DNA of 64,000 bases. Source: Herminiimonas fonticola (lineage in GTDB: Bacteria; Pseudomonadota; Gammaproteobacteria; Burkholderiales; Burkholderiaceae_D). The translations under genes and the position numbers were made by a program. Under the pieces are notes generated by a model. The model made no database searches. It had not been told where the DNA came from and was given only the letters and a program-made list of their open reading frames with translations. The stretch's first letter is position 1. Every line of letters starts with the position of its first letter. The stretch is from assembly GCF_003293745.1 (NCBI RefSeq), contig NZ_PTLZ01000002.1, forward strand, positions 124,001 through 188,000, in the 5' to 3' direction. This document shows positions 46,739 through 55,154 of the stretch, piece by piece.

Positions 46739-47080
46739 TCAGTGGTCATAATCCCGATATTCACGATACCCGCGTTGATAGCCGTAGCGACCATCGTGTG
46801 GACGTTGTCTATCACGATAACTGTAGACTAATACCGGAGCCGGCGAAAAATACACGGGCGCCGGTTCATATACCGGTACTGCAGCGCCGTAAATAACCGG
46901 TGGTGCGTAATAATTGGAATAGTTGTTGTAGAGCGGAGCCGGCGCATAATACACGGGTGGTGGCGGATAAAAACCACCGACACCAACGTTGACCGACCAG
47001 TTTACGCCGCCAGCAATGGCACTCGTTCCAGCCAGTGTCAAGACGGTTGCCAAACCGCAAAATGTAATTAACTTTTTCAT
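46739..47080 (-). CDS. Small exported Tyr/Pro-rich protein
   Basis: 113 residues: signal peptide (MKKLITFCGLATVLTLAGTS, cleavage near AIA-GG), then a mature part of PPPPVYYAPAPLYNN, PVYEPAPVYFSPAPV and an Arg/Tyr-rich end. It resembles the glycine-zipper gene product nearby in its PVY repeats but lacks the zipper. No function is known. It is on the opposite strand and shares the bidirectional terminator. Confidence 0.8.
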   Translation of the reverse strand: MKKLITFCGLATVLTLAGTSAIAGGVNWSVNVGVGGFYPPPPVYYAPAPLYNNYSNYYAPPVIYGAAVPVYEPAPVYFSPAPVLVYSYRDRQRPHDGRYGYQRGYREYRDYDH

Positions 47081-47231
47081 AGCGATCTCACACTAGTAAT
47101 GCCTATATTACACGCCAAATAATCGTGCACTGCCACTGCTATTTCGTAACATTGTGTATCGTTTAATATATAAACAATAGTCCAACATGGCGTCGTGGTC
47201 TACTGCTCAACCCGGTATAAAACAGACAGAT

Positions 47232-47684
47232 TTATTTGGGATCGGTCGCCACCAGCAGGCTGCAGCGAATTTTCTCTACCAGCAAGGCATCGGTTGCGCC
47301 ACGCCACCAGCGCATGGCCAGCGATTGATGGCGCGAATGGCCAACAATGACCAGCTCGATTCCCAATTGATCGACCAGCTCGGCAATGGTCGGCACAGGT
47401 TCGCCGACTTCGATATGGGTTTGTACGTTGAGGCCGGCTTCGCGCAGGAGGGAGCCGCCATCGTTTAAATCGTGCTCCATTTTTTTCTTTTCGGCCTGAA
47501 TTTCTTCTTCAATACCGACCATCGCTACCATTGCGTATTCGCCTATGACAACCGATGGCGGCGGGTTGACGACGGCGAGTAGATGGATTTCAGTAGAAGG
47601 GTCGGGTCCCAGCCGTATGCATTCCTGCAAGGCGGAACGACTTTCAGGCGTGCCGTTGTAAGCGACCAGAATTTTGCGGTACAT
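47232..47684 (-). CDS. Universal stress protein (UspA family)
   Basis: 150 residues, single Usp domain. The N-terminal strand-loop RKILVAYNGTPESRSALQ and the ATP-binding-type region VIVGHSRHQSLAMRWWRGAT near the C-terminus are present, although the G-x2-G-x9-G(S/T) motif is only partly kept (GHSRHQ), so nucleotide binding is uncertain. Single gene, leftward. Confidence 0.88.
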   Translation of the reverse strand: MYRKILVAYNGTPESRSALQECIRLGPDPSTEIHLLAVVNPPPSVVIGEYAMVAMVGIEEEIQAEKKKMEHDLNDGGSLLREAGLNVQTHIEVGEPVPTIAELVDQLGIELVIVGHSRHQSLAMRWWRGATDALLVEKIRCSLLVATDPK

Positions 47685-47799
47685 AGACCCCTCCCGATAT
47701 GCGATGGCACGTCATTAGTATAGCGCTAACAATGGAACGGGCAAGTCAGGTAAGAATGCGGTGTGTGACGAGTCTATCCAGTCTGTGAAGTTGCCAGAT

Positions 47800-48999
47800 T
47801 CAGGTTGCCGATTTCAGATGGCTGAAAGTCAGCGCAGTCAGCAGGACGCCAATTGCGCCGACTGCAATCACCGGTCCGGTACCGAAATACCCGACGGCCA
47901 GCCCGGCTGCTCCCACGCCTGTCGATTGGCCGAGGAAGAAACAGGCGGCAAATGCGGAAACGGCGGCACCGCGCCGTTCCGGTGCCATCTGCGTGGCATT
48001 CATCTGCAGTGTGTTGTGCAGCATGTAAAAACCCATACCCGAAGCGAAGCAGGCAGGAATGGCCCACTGCCAGCTTGGCGCCAACCCTATCGTGAGGAAG
48101 GATGTCGCGACGATGATTCCGCCCCAGCGCGTCAAACCTTTTTCACCTAGCTTGCGCACCAGCCGACGCGAGGTGCTGGCATACAGCAAGCCACCCAGAC
48201 TGAATAACATTACCAGAGAGGCCGCATTCGTCAGGGACAGATGGTGTACGCGGTGCAGATGCGAAGCGATAAATGCAAACGCGCCGTACAGGCATCCGCC
48301 TTCCAGGAACACGGTAACCAATACCACGCGAGCCCACGGCCGGGATAAAACCTGACCGAATTCATTGATCATCCGGCGTAGTGCAGACCCTTCTGCCTTG
48401 TGCGTAGTCAGCGCATAGGCAGGAAGGCGCCGATTGAAGGAAAAGAGCGTCAGGGCGATTAATACAAAGCAGAGTGAAATACCAAAAAACGGTATGCGCC
48501 AACTGAAATAATCACCGGCCAAACCGCCGAACAACACACCGGCAGAGATTCCCACGATCTGGCCGATCAGGAATTGCGCGAGCACCGGCTGACGTTGGTC
48601 ATACGGTACTACATCACCTATCCATGCCATCGACAGCGGCACGATGGCGGCTGCCGTTGCACCGGCCAGTAGGCGCGCCACGATCAGCAAGGGGTAATTG
48701 GGGGCCAGTGCGCACAAGAGTGCAGTGACGGTACATGCCACACAAGCCCAGGCAATCACCAGGTACTTTCCGAAGCGGTCGCCCAAGGGACCGAAAAACA
48801 GCTGTGAAAAGCCGTACGCAATCGAGAACGCAGTAATGACGTAGGAAACGCTTCCCAGCGACATGTCGAATTCCGATGCCAGCCGGGGCAGTAATGGGTC
48901 GGTTACCCGTAACGAGATCGCGCTGCCGAAAGCAGCAAGCGACAAGGCCGGTATGGCAAGTGGCGGAATAACAGAGGCGGCTGGTTCGTTGGCGGGCAT
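47800..48999 (-). CDS. Major facilitator superfamily transporter
   Basis: About 399 residues with twelve predicted hydrophobic segments. The MFS loop 2-3 motif is FFGPLGDRFGKY, and the pattern resembles the DHA1 drug or arabinose-efflux type. Substrate unknown. The start is placed at ATG 48999 (MPANEPAASVIPPL); a longer frame to 49062 would add a Cys- and Arg-rich stretch. Neither has a good ribosome site. The roughly 300 bases upstream to the next gene hold no other feature I can support. Confidence 0.88.
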   Translation of the reverse strand: MPANEPAASVIPPLAIPALSLAAFGSAISLRVTDPLLPRLASEFDMSLGSVSYVITAFSIAYGFSQLFFGPLGDRFGKYLVIAWACVACTVTALLCALAPNYPLLIVARLLAGATAAAIVPLSMAWIGDVVPYDQRQPVLAQFLIGQIVGISAGVLFGGLAGDYFSWRIPFFGISLCFVLIALTLFSFNRRLPAYALTTHKAEGSALRRMINEFGQVLSRPWARVVLVTVFLEGGCLYGAFAFIASHLHRVHHLSLTNAASLVMLFSLGGLLYASTSRRLVRKLGEKGLTRWGGIIVATSFLTIGLAPSWQWAIPACFASGMGFYMLHNTLQMNATQMAPERRGAAVSAFAACFFLGQSTGVGAAGLAVGYFGTGPVIAVGAIGVLLTALTFSHLKSAT

Positions 49000-49300
49000 G
49001 GAAGCTATTAAATAAATGCAGGTAGCGAAGCGTACAACAAATCTGCAAAACGTATTTTGCATGCAGGCAACATGATGAACTGTACCGAAGCGACATTCTC
49101 CGGTATGAATGCGCCATTCAAGACTTGGACTTCGCTTTTTCCTACAAGAAATCGAGGCGCTGTCCTATATTAGGCAATTCATAACACAGATACGATTCTA
49201 CTCAACTGCCACAGCCGTATGGATGTGCTTGATAGACATGGGGCGGTAGCAGTCCAGAGTTTGAATACCATCAAACCGAAGTGTAAAAAAGGGGTGAATT

Positions 49301-49732
49301 ATGTCTATTCTCCATACAACTTTGCAAGATGCTTCCACTCTTTTCAAGGGTAATGTGACAGTCGAGTGGCCGGCTTATATCAAGGCTTGCCGTCAGATTG
49401 CCGAAAAAAAAACTGATCCCGTTGAAGTAGTTTTGCGGCAAAAACGCAGCCAGGCATTGAAATACCTGTGCAATAACACACCTGCGACCGGCCCTGCCTA
49501 TAGCCTGACCGAACCGCGCATTTTTACACCTCAATTTATTTCCGAATTAGGTGCGGCGAATTCCAGATTGCGTGCCAAGCGTAATCCATGGGTGGAAGCC
49601 ATGTTGAAGGAGATGCGCGAAAAGAGTGTCTGGCCATTAGTTGCAGACAGAAAAAATTTTCGATCTTTCGGGCCACCGATTGCGGTGCCGGAGCAGAGCA
49701 GCATTAGCGAGTCTGTTCGATCATCCGCATGA
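49301..49732 (+). CDS. Hypothetical protein
   Basis: 143 residues, not recognised. It begins MSILHTTLQDASTLFKGNVT, is basic in the middle (RQKRSQALKYLCNNTP, SRLRAKRNPWVEAM) and has no signal peptide or membrane segment. AAAAGGGGTG lies at a good distance from the ATG. A 55-residue exported peptide gene follows after 34 bases, then a strong terminator, so the two may form one transcript. Confidence 0.7.
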   Translation: MSILHTTLQDASTLFKGNVTVEWPAYIKACRQIAEKKTDPVEVVLRQKRSQALKYLCNNTPATGPAYSLTEPRIFTPQFISELGAANSRLRAKRNPWVEAMLKEMREKSVWPLVADRKNFRSFGPPIAVPEQSSISESVRSSA

Positions 49733-49766
49733 GGTGAAACATTACTCCAGAATTGAAAGCACTACC

Positions 49767-49934
49767 ATGAAACGCCTTTATACTTTATTCATATGTACGA
49801 TTGCCACGATTGGTGCTCTGTTTGTGATCTTGAATCCGATCACTGTATCGGCAGAAACCAGCCAGAATGGCATTGTCGAGCAAGCGCAAATTAACACTCT
49901 GGTGGCGATGGCGACTCCACCTTACAAGTGGTAA
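49767..49934 (+). CDS. Small exported peptide
   Basis: 55 residues: a signal peptide (MKRLYTLFICTIATIGALFV, then ILNPITVSA) and only about 26 mature residues (ETSQNGIVEQAQINTL, ending ATPPYKW). ATG 49767 is chosen because it gives the signal peptide; an upstream in-frame start continues the previous gene region and is off-pattern. Unknown function; too short to classify. Confidence 0.6.
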   Translation: MKRLYTLFICTIATIGALFVILNPITVSAETSQNGIVEQAQINTLVAMATPPYKW

Positions 49935-49959
49935 GTCCGAAGCGCGGATCTTAAAATGA

Positions 49960-49996
49960 AAAGCAGCAGACCTGATATTTACAGGTCTGCTGCTTT
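49960..49996 (+). terminator. Terminator after the small exported peptide
   Basis: AAAGCAGCAGACCTG / CAGGTCTGCTGCTTT, a perfect 15-bp stem followed by GGTTTT. Confidence 0.85.
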
Positions 49997-50052
49997 GGTT
50001 TTGCGATGGGCTGCGTAAGCGTGGAATAGAGTTCTGGCTCTGAACGCATTTA

Positions 50053-50203
50053 TTAAATTTTTGACAGAGTCTCTACAGCTTCATCGTTATTCTCAGGTGC
50101 GCGATCGCTCGCCTTCTTCAATCTTTCAAAAAGCCAGATAAAAGCAAAAAATCGCGAGTATGGAAGCACTTACCAGCCAGCCAATATAATATTTGCTGCC
50201 CAT
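50053..50203 (-). pseudogene. Small membrane protein gene with a one-base frameshift in a T6 tract
   Basis: With ATG 50203 (GGAG six bases upstream), the frame reads MGSKYYIGWLVSASILAIF and then CFYLAF-stop (25 aa, ending at 50126). Dropping one T from the run of six in GATTTTTTGC restores a frame that continues AFIWLFERLKKASDRAPENN and DEAVETLSKI to a TAA at 50053. That gives a sensible 50-residue protein: one membrane helix with a charged cytoplasmic tail. The tail looks coding, so the gene is probably broken here, or the tract was misread. Confidence 0.55.
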
Positions 50204-50432
50204 TTCAAGCTCCGTTTTTATGTATTTGATTGCTTGATTGAAATCAAGAGAGTTCAGGATAAACCTTGCCTAACTTGTCTTCTGTGCGCTCAGTCACTTA
50301 AAGCGGTGCATATGAATAAATACTTTTGAAGTGCGGATAAAAAATCAGGCGGACATTTCTGTACGCCTGATTTGTGAGTCTGATGAACGTCGATTCGTTC
50401 TGCGACGCAAGGCCGATTCGGAATGTGCAGAG

Positions 50433-50639
50433 TTACTGCAAGCGAATTTCCCCATCAAAAGCAATATTCAGTTTTACGCCTTCGATTTCCAGCGTTACTT
50501 TTGCCGGGAATGATTCGGTACCACTGATGCGACCTTCGGCTATGGCTTTTTCCACTGCTTTTTCAATGGCATTTTGTGATCCGACACCAACGGTTTTCAA
50601 GAATTTTCGCATGCTGAGGTTGAAGCTTTCTTCGTCCAT
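50433..50639 (-). CDS. DUF6494 family small protein
   Basis: 68 residues, starting MDEESFNLSMRKFLKTVGVG and ending FDGEIRLQ. It matches my memory of the DUF6494 family, small conserved soluble proteins of unknown function in proteobacteria. A good ribosome site (CAGGAG) precedes the ATG at 50639; a longer frame to 50687 lacks this. Single gene. Confidence 0.8.
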   Translation of the reverse strand: MDEESFNLSMRKFLKTVGVGSQNAIEKAVEKAIAEGRISGTESFPAKVTLEIEGVKLNIAFDGEIRLQ

Positions 50640-50825
50640 AGTGCACTCCTGTGTGGTGAGGGAAAAATTCGGCAATTCACGATTCATGTTCGGGTGGATG
50701 CAGCTCGACGACTATGCGCGCCCTTTTAGATCATAGCGAATTTTATCTGCATATGACAGATCAAAAATAAGGCCTGCATCGAAGTTCGACCGGGCCTGAT
50801 GACAAGAGTTTCTGTTGCGGTTCAA

Positions 50826-51488
50826 TCAGACCGGCCATTGCTCCAGACGATAAGCAGAATCCCAGAACATCCATTCCAGTTTTGCCGCATGCGTATAGGC
50901 AATGTGCATGTCACGGCGCGTTTCTGCGCTGGCAACTGACGCAACACGATCAACCGTAGCGATGACACCACGTACGGCGGCATGGAATTCTTCACCGGCA
51001 TAAGTGCTAATCCAGGAATCGTAGGGATTGTTCTTTGCCGCGCGTGCAAGGATATCGCGACCGATTTCTGCATAGATCCAGAAGCAGGGCAGCAGTGCAG
51101 CCAATACGACCGGATAGGATGCGCTCCACGCCGTCGCAATCAGGTAGCTGCTGTAGTGATGCGTTGCCGGCGACAGTGGGGTTGCTGCAAAGGTCGCAGG
51201 ACTGACATTGAACTGCTCCATGAAATCCGCATGCAGACTGCGTTCGACGATAATCGCAGTGTGCGCGCCATGCGCGAACTGGACGATCTCATCCGTGTTG
51301 TCGGCTTTTGCTGCAGCAACAGCAAGCGCCCGACCGAATGCGATCAGGTAATGCGCATCCTGAATCATGTAATGGCGGAAACGCTCCTGGCTCAAGGTCC
51401 CGTCAGCCAGTTCCTGATTGAAAGGCATGGTGCGTATGGTTTCAAACAGCGCGGCGTTTTCTTGCCAGATTTCAGCGGTAAAAGACAT
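50826..51488 (-). CDS. tenA: TenA family aminopyrimidine aminohydrolase (TenA_C, active type)
   Basis: 220-residue thiamine-salvage hydrolase. The catalytic residues fall at the same numbers as in B. subtilis TenA: D44 (MIQDAHYL), C135 (LLPCFWIY) and E205 (LEWMFWD). It should hydrolyse aminopyrimidines or thiamine. It lies 59 bases after a second TenA homologue on the same strand, probably cotranscribed. No thi biosynthesis genes and no recognisable TPP riboswitch are nearby. Confidence 0.9.
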   Translation of the reverse strand: MSFTAEIWQENAALFETIRTMPFNQELADGTLSQERFRHYMIQDAHYLIAFGRALAVAAAKADNTDEIVQFAHGAHTAIIVERSLHADFMEQFNVSPATFAATPLSPATHHYSSYLIATAWSASYPVVLAALLPCFWIYAEIGRDILARAAKNNPYDSWISTYAGEEFHAAVRGVIATVDRVASVASAETRRDMHIAYTHAAKLEWMFWDSAYRLEQWPV

Positions 51489-51547
51489 GAAGTTCCTTAA
51501 TGAAGAGTACAGCCCGCTCGCATTGCTAGCTGCCAGCAGGCAGGGAT

Positions 51548-52246
51548 TCAAGAGTAGGTGAGCGGAGTGTAGACGTGATCGAAAAATGCGCGCTCCAGCG
51601 CAACTGCGCGACTGAACATGCCGACGCAACGCGCCTGCTCCTGCGCATCCAGCAGTGGCCCGGTACGATCGAGTTCAGAACGCATCCAGCCGATAAATTC
51701 TGCAAATGTCGGATTGTTATGTAACGTAATCCATTCGGCATGGATGAAGCGTTCCGGTAGTTTTGCATCAGGGCGATCGGCCCAGCTTAAATACAACCAT
51801 TCTGCAACGACCAGTACAGACAGGCACAAAGGATACATCCGGCTTTCAGCCGATTCGGTCATCAAGGCCTGGAACGCTTTGGTTGCTTCTGTCAGTGGCG
51901 GCGTGATCCGATGTTTGTCTGCGAGACCAAGTTCATCGAAGGCGCGCAGGAAGTATGTATTTTCGTCGCTGGTAATCATCGCGGCAAAGCGCGAGAAGCG
52001 CACGCGCGATGTGAAGAGATCTGCGCTTGCAATCGCTGCACCCAGCAAGGCGACAAAGCGATCGATGAATTGATAGTCTTGCACCAGGTAATGTTGCAGT
52101 ACATCGTCAGCGACGCTGCCGGCAAATAACTCATCGATAAAGCGATGATTGATGGCGGCATCCCAATTTTCCTGATTCTGTTCGCGCAACCATTCGGTGA
52201 AGGTGCTGGTAGGATTGTTGCGTTTGCTGAAAGGTGTATCTGTCAT
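51548..52246 (-). CDS. TenA-like protein, TenA_E type
   Basis: 232-residue TenA homologue. The region matching the catalytic Cys reads YPLCLSVLVVAEWLY: the Cys position is Ala (148) and a Glu (E149) follows, the mark of the TenA_E subfamily. The N-terminal Asp pair HYLVQDYQFIDRF is kept. TenA_E enzymes act on other pyrimidine breakdown products of thiamine. It is immediately upstream of the TenA_C gene and may hand product on to it. Confidence 0.85.
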   Translation of the reverse strand: MTDTPFSKRNNPTSTFTEWLREQNQENWDAAINHRFIDELFAGSVADDVLQHYLVQDYQFIDRFVALLGAAIASADLFTSRVRFSRFAAMITSDENTYFLRAFDELGLADKHRITPPLTEATKAFQALMTESAESRMYPLCLSVLVVAEWLYLSWADRPDAKLPERFIHAEWITLHNNPTFAEFIGWMRSELDRTGPLLDAQEQARCVGMFSRAVALERAFFDHVYTPLTYS

Positions 52247-52381
52247 GGAGATATTGATTAATCTAGAAGTTTGCTCGTATGAGCTAGCGCAAAATATAAA
52301 AAGTGGCGAGGGTCATCAGACATGGAAAACATAGGCTTGATTGTTGCTGACAACAATCAGAACAATGCTCAGTCCTGAATT

Positions 52382-52711
52382 TTACAGTGGCGGATATTTC
52401 TTTGCGTTCATGATCAGCTTGTCTTGAATTGCCGCGCTCAGATCAACCTTCAACACTGAGGCCAGACGAATCAGGTACAGCGCCACGTCAGCCAGTTCCT
52501 GCCGTACATGTTCTGCAGTCTCAGGTGCCTGCGCAACTTGCCACGATTCTTCTTCGCTGCGCCACTGAAAAATCTCCACCAACTCGCCGACTTCACCGGT
52601 TAATGCCATTGCCAGATTTTTTGGGGAATGAAATTGTTGCCAGTTGCGCGCATCCGCAAAGTCTTGCAATGTTTTTTCCAGCAACTTTGTATCGAGCAGC
52701 GTTTGCGTCAT
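52382..52711 (-). CDS. MazG-like nucleotide pyrophosphohydrolase (dCTPase/RS21-C6 type)
   Basis: 109-residue all-alpha NTP-PPase. The metal-binding pattern EVGELVEIFQWRSEEE and the later ELADVALYLIRLA are typical of the single-domain MazG-like/RS21-C6 group, which removes abnormal or excess (d)NTPs. The start at 52711 (MTQTLLDTKLLEK) leaves out a hydrophobic extension that has no ribosome site. Confidence 0.88.
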   Translation of the reverse strand: MTQTLLDTKLLEKTLQDFADARNWQQFHSPKNLAMALTGEVGELVEIFQWRSEEESWQVAQAPETAEHVRQELADVALYLIRLASVLKVDLSAAIQDKLIMNAKKYPPL

Positions 52712-52994
52712 GACGGAGGAAATGAGGTTCGAATAAGCCAGCATGATAGCGCAGCTCAGTGCCTGCATTCATGTTGTTGCTGTCTTGTGTGAGGATAAGG
52801 CCCTGTTCTTCTCTGACATCATTGATGCCAGGGTAATTAAGCACGGAGGCGCGACTAGGTGACTTCCACAATTTACCGGTGCCGGCCTCATCTCTATAGT
52901 AGACACACAAATTAGTGGCCAGGCGCGAGTATTCCAATAGCGTCGGCTCAGCGACTATCGTCTGAAAAAATAATCACCCATATCAAGGAAAAAA

Positions 52995-53213
52995 ATGAAA
53001 ACATCGTTATTCGCAGCATTGTTGCTGGCATTGTCGTTGACTGCTTGCAACTCGGAAAAATCAGCATCGACTGAAGCCGCTCCTGCAGCTGCGCCTGTTG
53101 CCGCCGAAGCAGCTCCTGCAACACCAGGTGCTCCATTGAGCGCTGAAGATGCTGAGAAAGAAAAAATCCGCAAACAAAACGCTGCTGCTGAAGCTGCTTT
53201 GTCCGGACACTAA
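52995..53213 (+). CDS. Small Ala-rich lipoprotein
   Basis: 72 residues with a lipoprotein signal peptide (MKTSLFAALLLALSLTAC, lipobox LTAC) and an Ala/Pro/Glu-rich mature chain ending KIRKQNAAAEAALSGH. AAGGAAAA lies before the ATG. Function unknown; a terminator follows within 50 bases. Confidence 0.82.
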   Translation: MKTSLFAALLLALSLTACNSEKSASTEAAPAAAPVAAEAAPATPGAPLSAEDAEKEKIRKQNAAAEAALSGH

Positions 53214-53232
53214 TCGCATTCCTTGCGAAAGT

Positions 53233-53261
53233 AAAAACCGTCGCTTGCGGCGGTTTTTTTT
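53233..53261 (+). terminator. Terminator after the small lipoprotein
   Basis: AACCGTCG / CGGCGGTT stem (eight pairs, one G-T) with a short loop and eight Ts. Confidence 0.82.
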
Positions 53262-53398
53262 CGTCTGCTATTTCCTGAATGAACAGTTGCCTGGACTCAT
53301 CGTTTGCTTGTCCTACACGAGAAGATCACTTTATCCTATACCGTTATTTCTCCAAACGCCTAAAATGAAAGATCGCGGTTATTGCCAAGGAGATCGTC

Positions 53399-53563
53399 AT
53401 GGTCAATCAAATTTCACCTCTTGAAAAAACAGATTCTGATCGTATGATTAAAGAAAGAGATACGAAGCAAGATCAACAGGATCAGAAACCGCTAGTTCGT
53501 AATAACGATTCAGACGTAGCGCCGGAAAAAAATCAGAACGACGTGCTGCGTCACCACGAGTAG
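53399..53563 (+). CDS. Small hydrophilic protein
   Basis: 54 residues, starting MVNQISPLEKTDSDRMIKER, very rich in Asp, Gln, Lys and Asn, with no hydrophobic core, likely disordered. AAGGAG precedes the ATG at good spacing. A second hydrophilic gene follows 75 bases on. Unknown function; the composition fits stress-type small proteins. Confidence 0.65.
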   Translation: MVNQISPLEKTDSDRMIKERDTKQDQQDQKPLVRNNDSDVAPEKNQNDVLRHHE

Positions 53564-53638
53564 TGGGTAGTGTGTGATCAGTAATGTGTTTGTCCGAAGC
53601 AGAGAGTCGGACGACGGGCTAGCCTTGAGGAGATAATC

Positions 53639-53965
53639 ATGCGCACGATATCAAAGACCGACAAGGATCTCGAAGAGAAATTTGCCAAGCTTGATTTGGG
53701 TTCTGCTGATGATTACCCTGATCATCAAGCACGGCAGGCTGTGAGTGAATCGTATGTTGCGGCGAATACTGTTTCTGCGGAAACTGGCGGAAGATTTGAT
53801 AATCGCACCGGTTTTACCGGCCACGTCGATGATGAAGATCTGCTTGATCCAGTCAATAGGGCAGACAACCCAACGATTCATTACGAAACCGTGCCCGGAG
53901 AAACCAACAAACGCAGCTATGTGAATGACAAACGGCTGATGAGCACTTCTGATGAAGATGTCTGA
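53639..53965 (+). CDS. Small acidic hydrophilic protein with ETVPGE motif
   Basis: 108 residues (MRTISKTDKDLEEKFAKLDL start), acidic and probably disordered. The C-terminal part IHYETVPGETNKRSY ... LMSTSDEDV resembles the protein at 63697-63864 (IVHETVPGEDRIQS ... VSTTDEDTN), so both belong to one small family. Ribosome site GAGGAG. No known function. Confidence 0.72.
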   Translation: MRTISKTDKDLEEKFAKLDLGSADDYPDHQARQAVSESYVAANTVSAETGGRFDNRTGFTGHVDDEDLLDPVNRADNPTIHYETVPGETNKRSYVNDKRLMSTSDEDV

Positions 53966-53996
53966 AGTCGCGTGACACAAAATCCGGAGCCACAAA

Positions 53997-54035
53997 GAAA
54001 AAGCCGTGCCGCATGTTTTCACATGGGGCACGGCT
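53997..54035 (-). terminator. Terminator of tRNA-His
   Basis: AGCCGTGCC plus CATG arms pair with CATG plus GGCACGGCT; on the minus strand the stem is followed by TTTTTC. It lies just beyond the tRNA-His CCA end. Confidence 0.82.
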
Positions 54036-54043
54036 AAAATTCT

Positions 54044-54120
54044 TGGGGTGGCTGATGGGGCTCGAACCCACGACAACAGGAATCACAATCCTGGACTCTA
54101 CCAACTGAGCTACAGCCACC
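54044..54120 (-). tRNA. tRNA-His (anticodon GTG)
   Basis: The minus strand folds as a complete cloverleaf: acceptor GGTGGCT / AGCCACC, D-arm with AGCTCAGTTGGTAGAG, anticodon loop around GTG (GGATTGTGATTCC), T-loop GGTTCGAGCCC and encoded CCA. Flanked by a sigma-70 promoter and a terminator; a single tRNA unit. Confidence 0.97.
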
Positions 54121-54167
54121 ATTGATTTACTGCGAGCGACTTGCGATGTTTTGCAAGACAGCTGCGC

Positions 54168-54196
54168 ATTATACAAAATTCATACGCGGCTGGCAA
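54168..54196 (-). promoter_or_regulatory. Sigma-70 promoter of tRNA-His
   Basis: On the minus strand TTGCCA (-35) and TATAAT (-10) are separated by exactly 17 bases, ending about 47 bases before the tRNA 5' end. Confidence 0.85.
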
Positions 54197-54251
54197 ATCA
54201 AATAAACAAAGTTGAGAAAACTAGTCGCTTGATGCCAGTTTTCGTACTGCC

Positions 54252-55106
54252 TTATACGGCTGCTTCGGTCTTCAGCGCAGTGACGGGAGGATGCAAATTC
54301 AGCAAGTTTGCGAAGGCATGCACCAATGAACTTTGGCTGCCGGTTGTAAATGCCTGCAGTGAACCCGGCATATTCTCGAAGCGTTGCAGCCCGCGCTGTT
54401 GCAGCAATCTTTCCAATTGGCGCGATACGGCCTCGCCGGTATCGATGATCGTCACCGGGACCTTGCTCTCGCGCTGAACTATGGCTTCAATTAAAGGCTG
54501 GACAAAAGGGTAGTGGGTACAGCCCAGCGCCAGCGTATCCGCACCGCCACGCAGCAAGGGCGTTACGTAACGCTCCAGCATCGCAGCAGTTTCCGGCGAT
54601 GACAGCTCGCCTTTTTCAATTTGATCTACCAAGCCTATGCAAGCCTGCGTCAGAAAAGTGACGCCGGTGGTTTCGGCAATCTGGTCGCGCAGAGCGATGA
54701 AGCGATGGCTGGCTAAAGTACTTGCCGTTGCCAGTACGCCGGCCTTGCCACTTTTACTGAATACCGCAGCCGGCTTCAGGCCTGGCTCTACGCCGACAAC
54801 AATCAGATCGGGATATTGTTGACGCAATGCCGCGATCGCAGCGGCTGTCGCTGTATTGCAGGCGACGACGATGGCCTTGACCTTCTGTGTCATCAGGAAG
54901 CTGGCGATGGCCAAGGTGCGTTCGATGATTTCAGTATCGGATTTGCCGCCGTAAGGAGCGTAGCCAGAATCTGCAAAACACAGCAGATGCTCGGACGGCA
55001 GGCGCGCCTGAACGTGACGCAACACCGACAACGCACCGACACCGGAATCGAAAATGCCGATAGGCGCTTCAGCAGCAACAGGGTCGGGATAGGCGGAGAA
55101 GCTCAA
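54252..55106 (-). CDS. murI: Glutamate racemase
   Basis: 284-residue enzyme making D-glutamate for peptidoglycan. The two catalytic Cys are in VVACNTATA and LALGCTHYPF, with IGIFDSGVGALSVL near the N-terminus and the FADSGYAPYG motif. The N-terminus is slightly extended (about 15 residues before the first strand). It ends close to tRNA-His and starts 48 bases after the fumarase stop, so may share its transcript. Confidence 0.96.
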   Translation of the reverse strand: MSFSAYPDPVAAEAPIGIFDSGVGALSVLRHVQARLPSEHLLCFADSGYAPYGGKSDTEIIERTLAIASFLMTQKVKAIVVACNTATAAAIAALRQQYPDLIVVGVEPGLKPAAVFSKSGKAGVLATASTLASHRFIALRDQIAETTGVTFLTQACIGLVDQIEKGELSSPETAAMLERYVTPLLRGGADTLALGCTHYPFVQPLIEAIVQRESKVPVTIIDTGEAVSRQLERLLQQRGLQRFENMPGSLQAFTTGSQSSLVHAFANLLNLHPPVTALKTEAAV

Positions 55107-55154
55107 GGTCGTGGTGCTGTTAAATGAATTATCAGGTGCGACACAATGTATCGA

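Noticed and set aside
50126-50160. Programmed -1 ribosomal frameshift in the T6 tract
   Set aside because: A -1 step leads to a stop after a few codons; only a +1 step restores the long frame, so mutation or sequence error is simpler.
52247-52381. Possible TPP riboswitch upstream of the TenA pair
   Set aside because: A CTGATGACCC string is present on the minus strand, but the paired CTGAGA and GGATAATGC-type elements and the stem P1 are not found.
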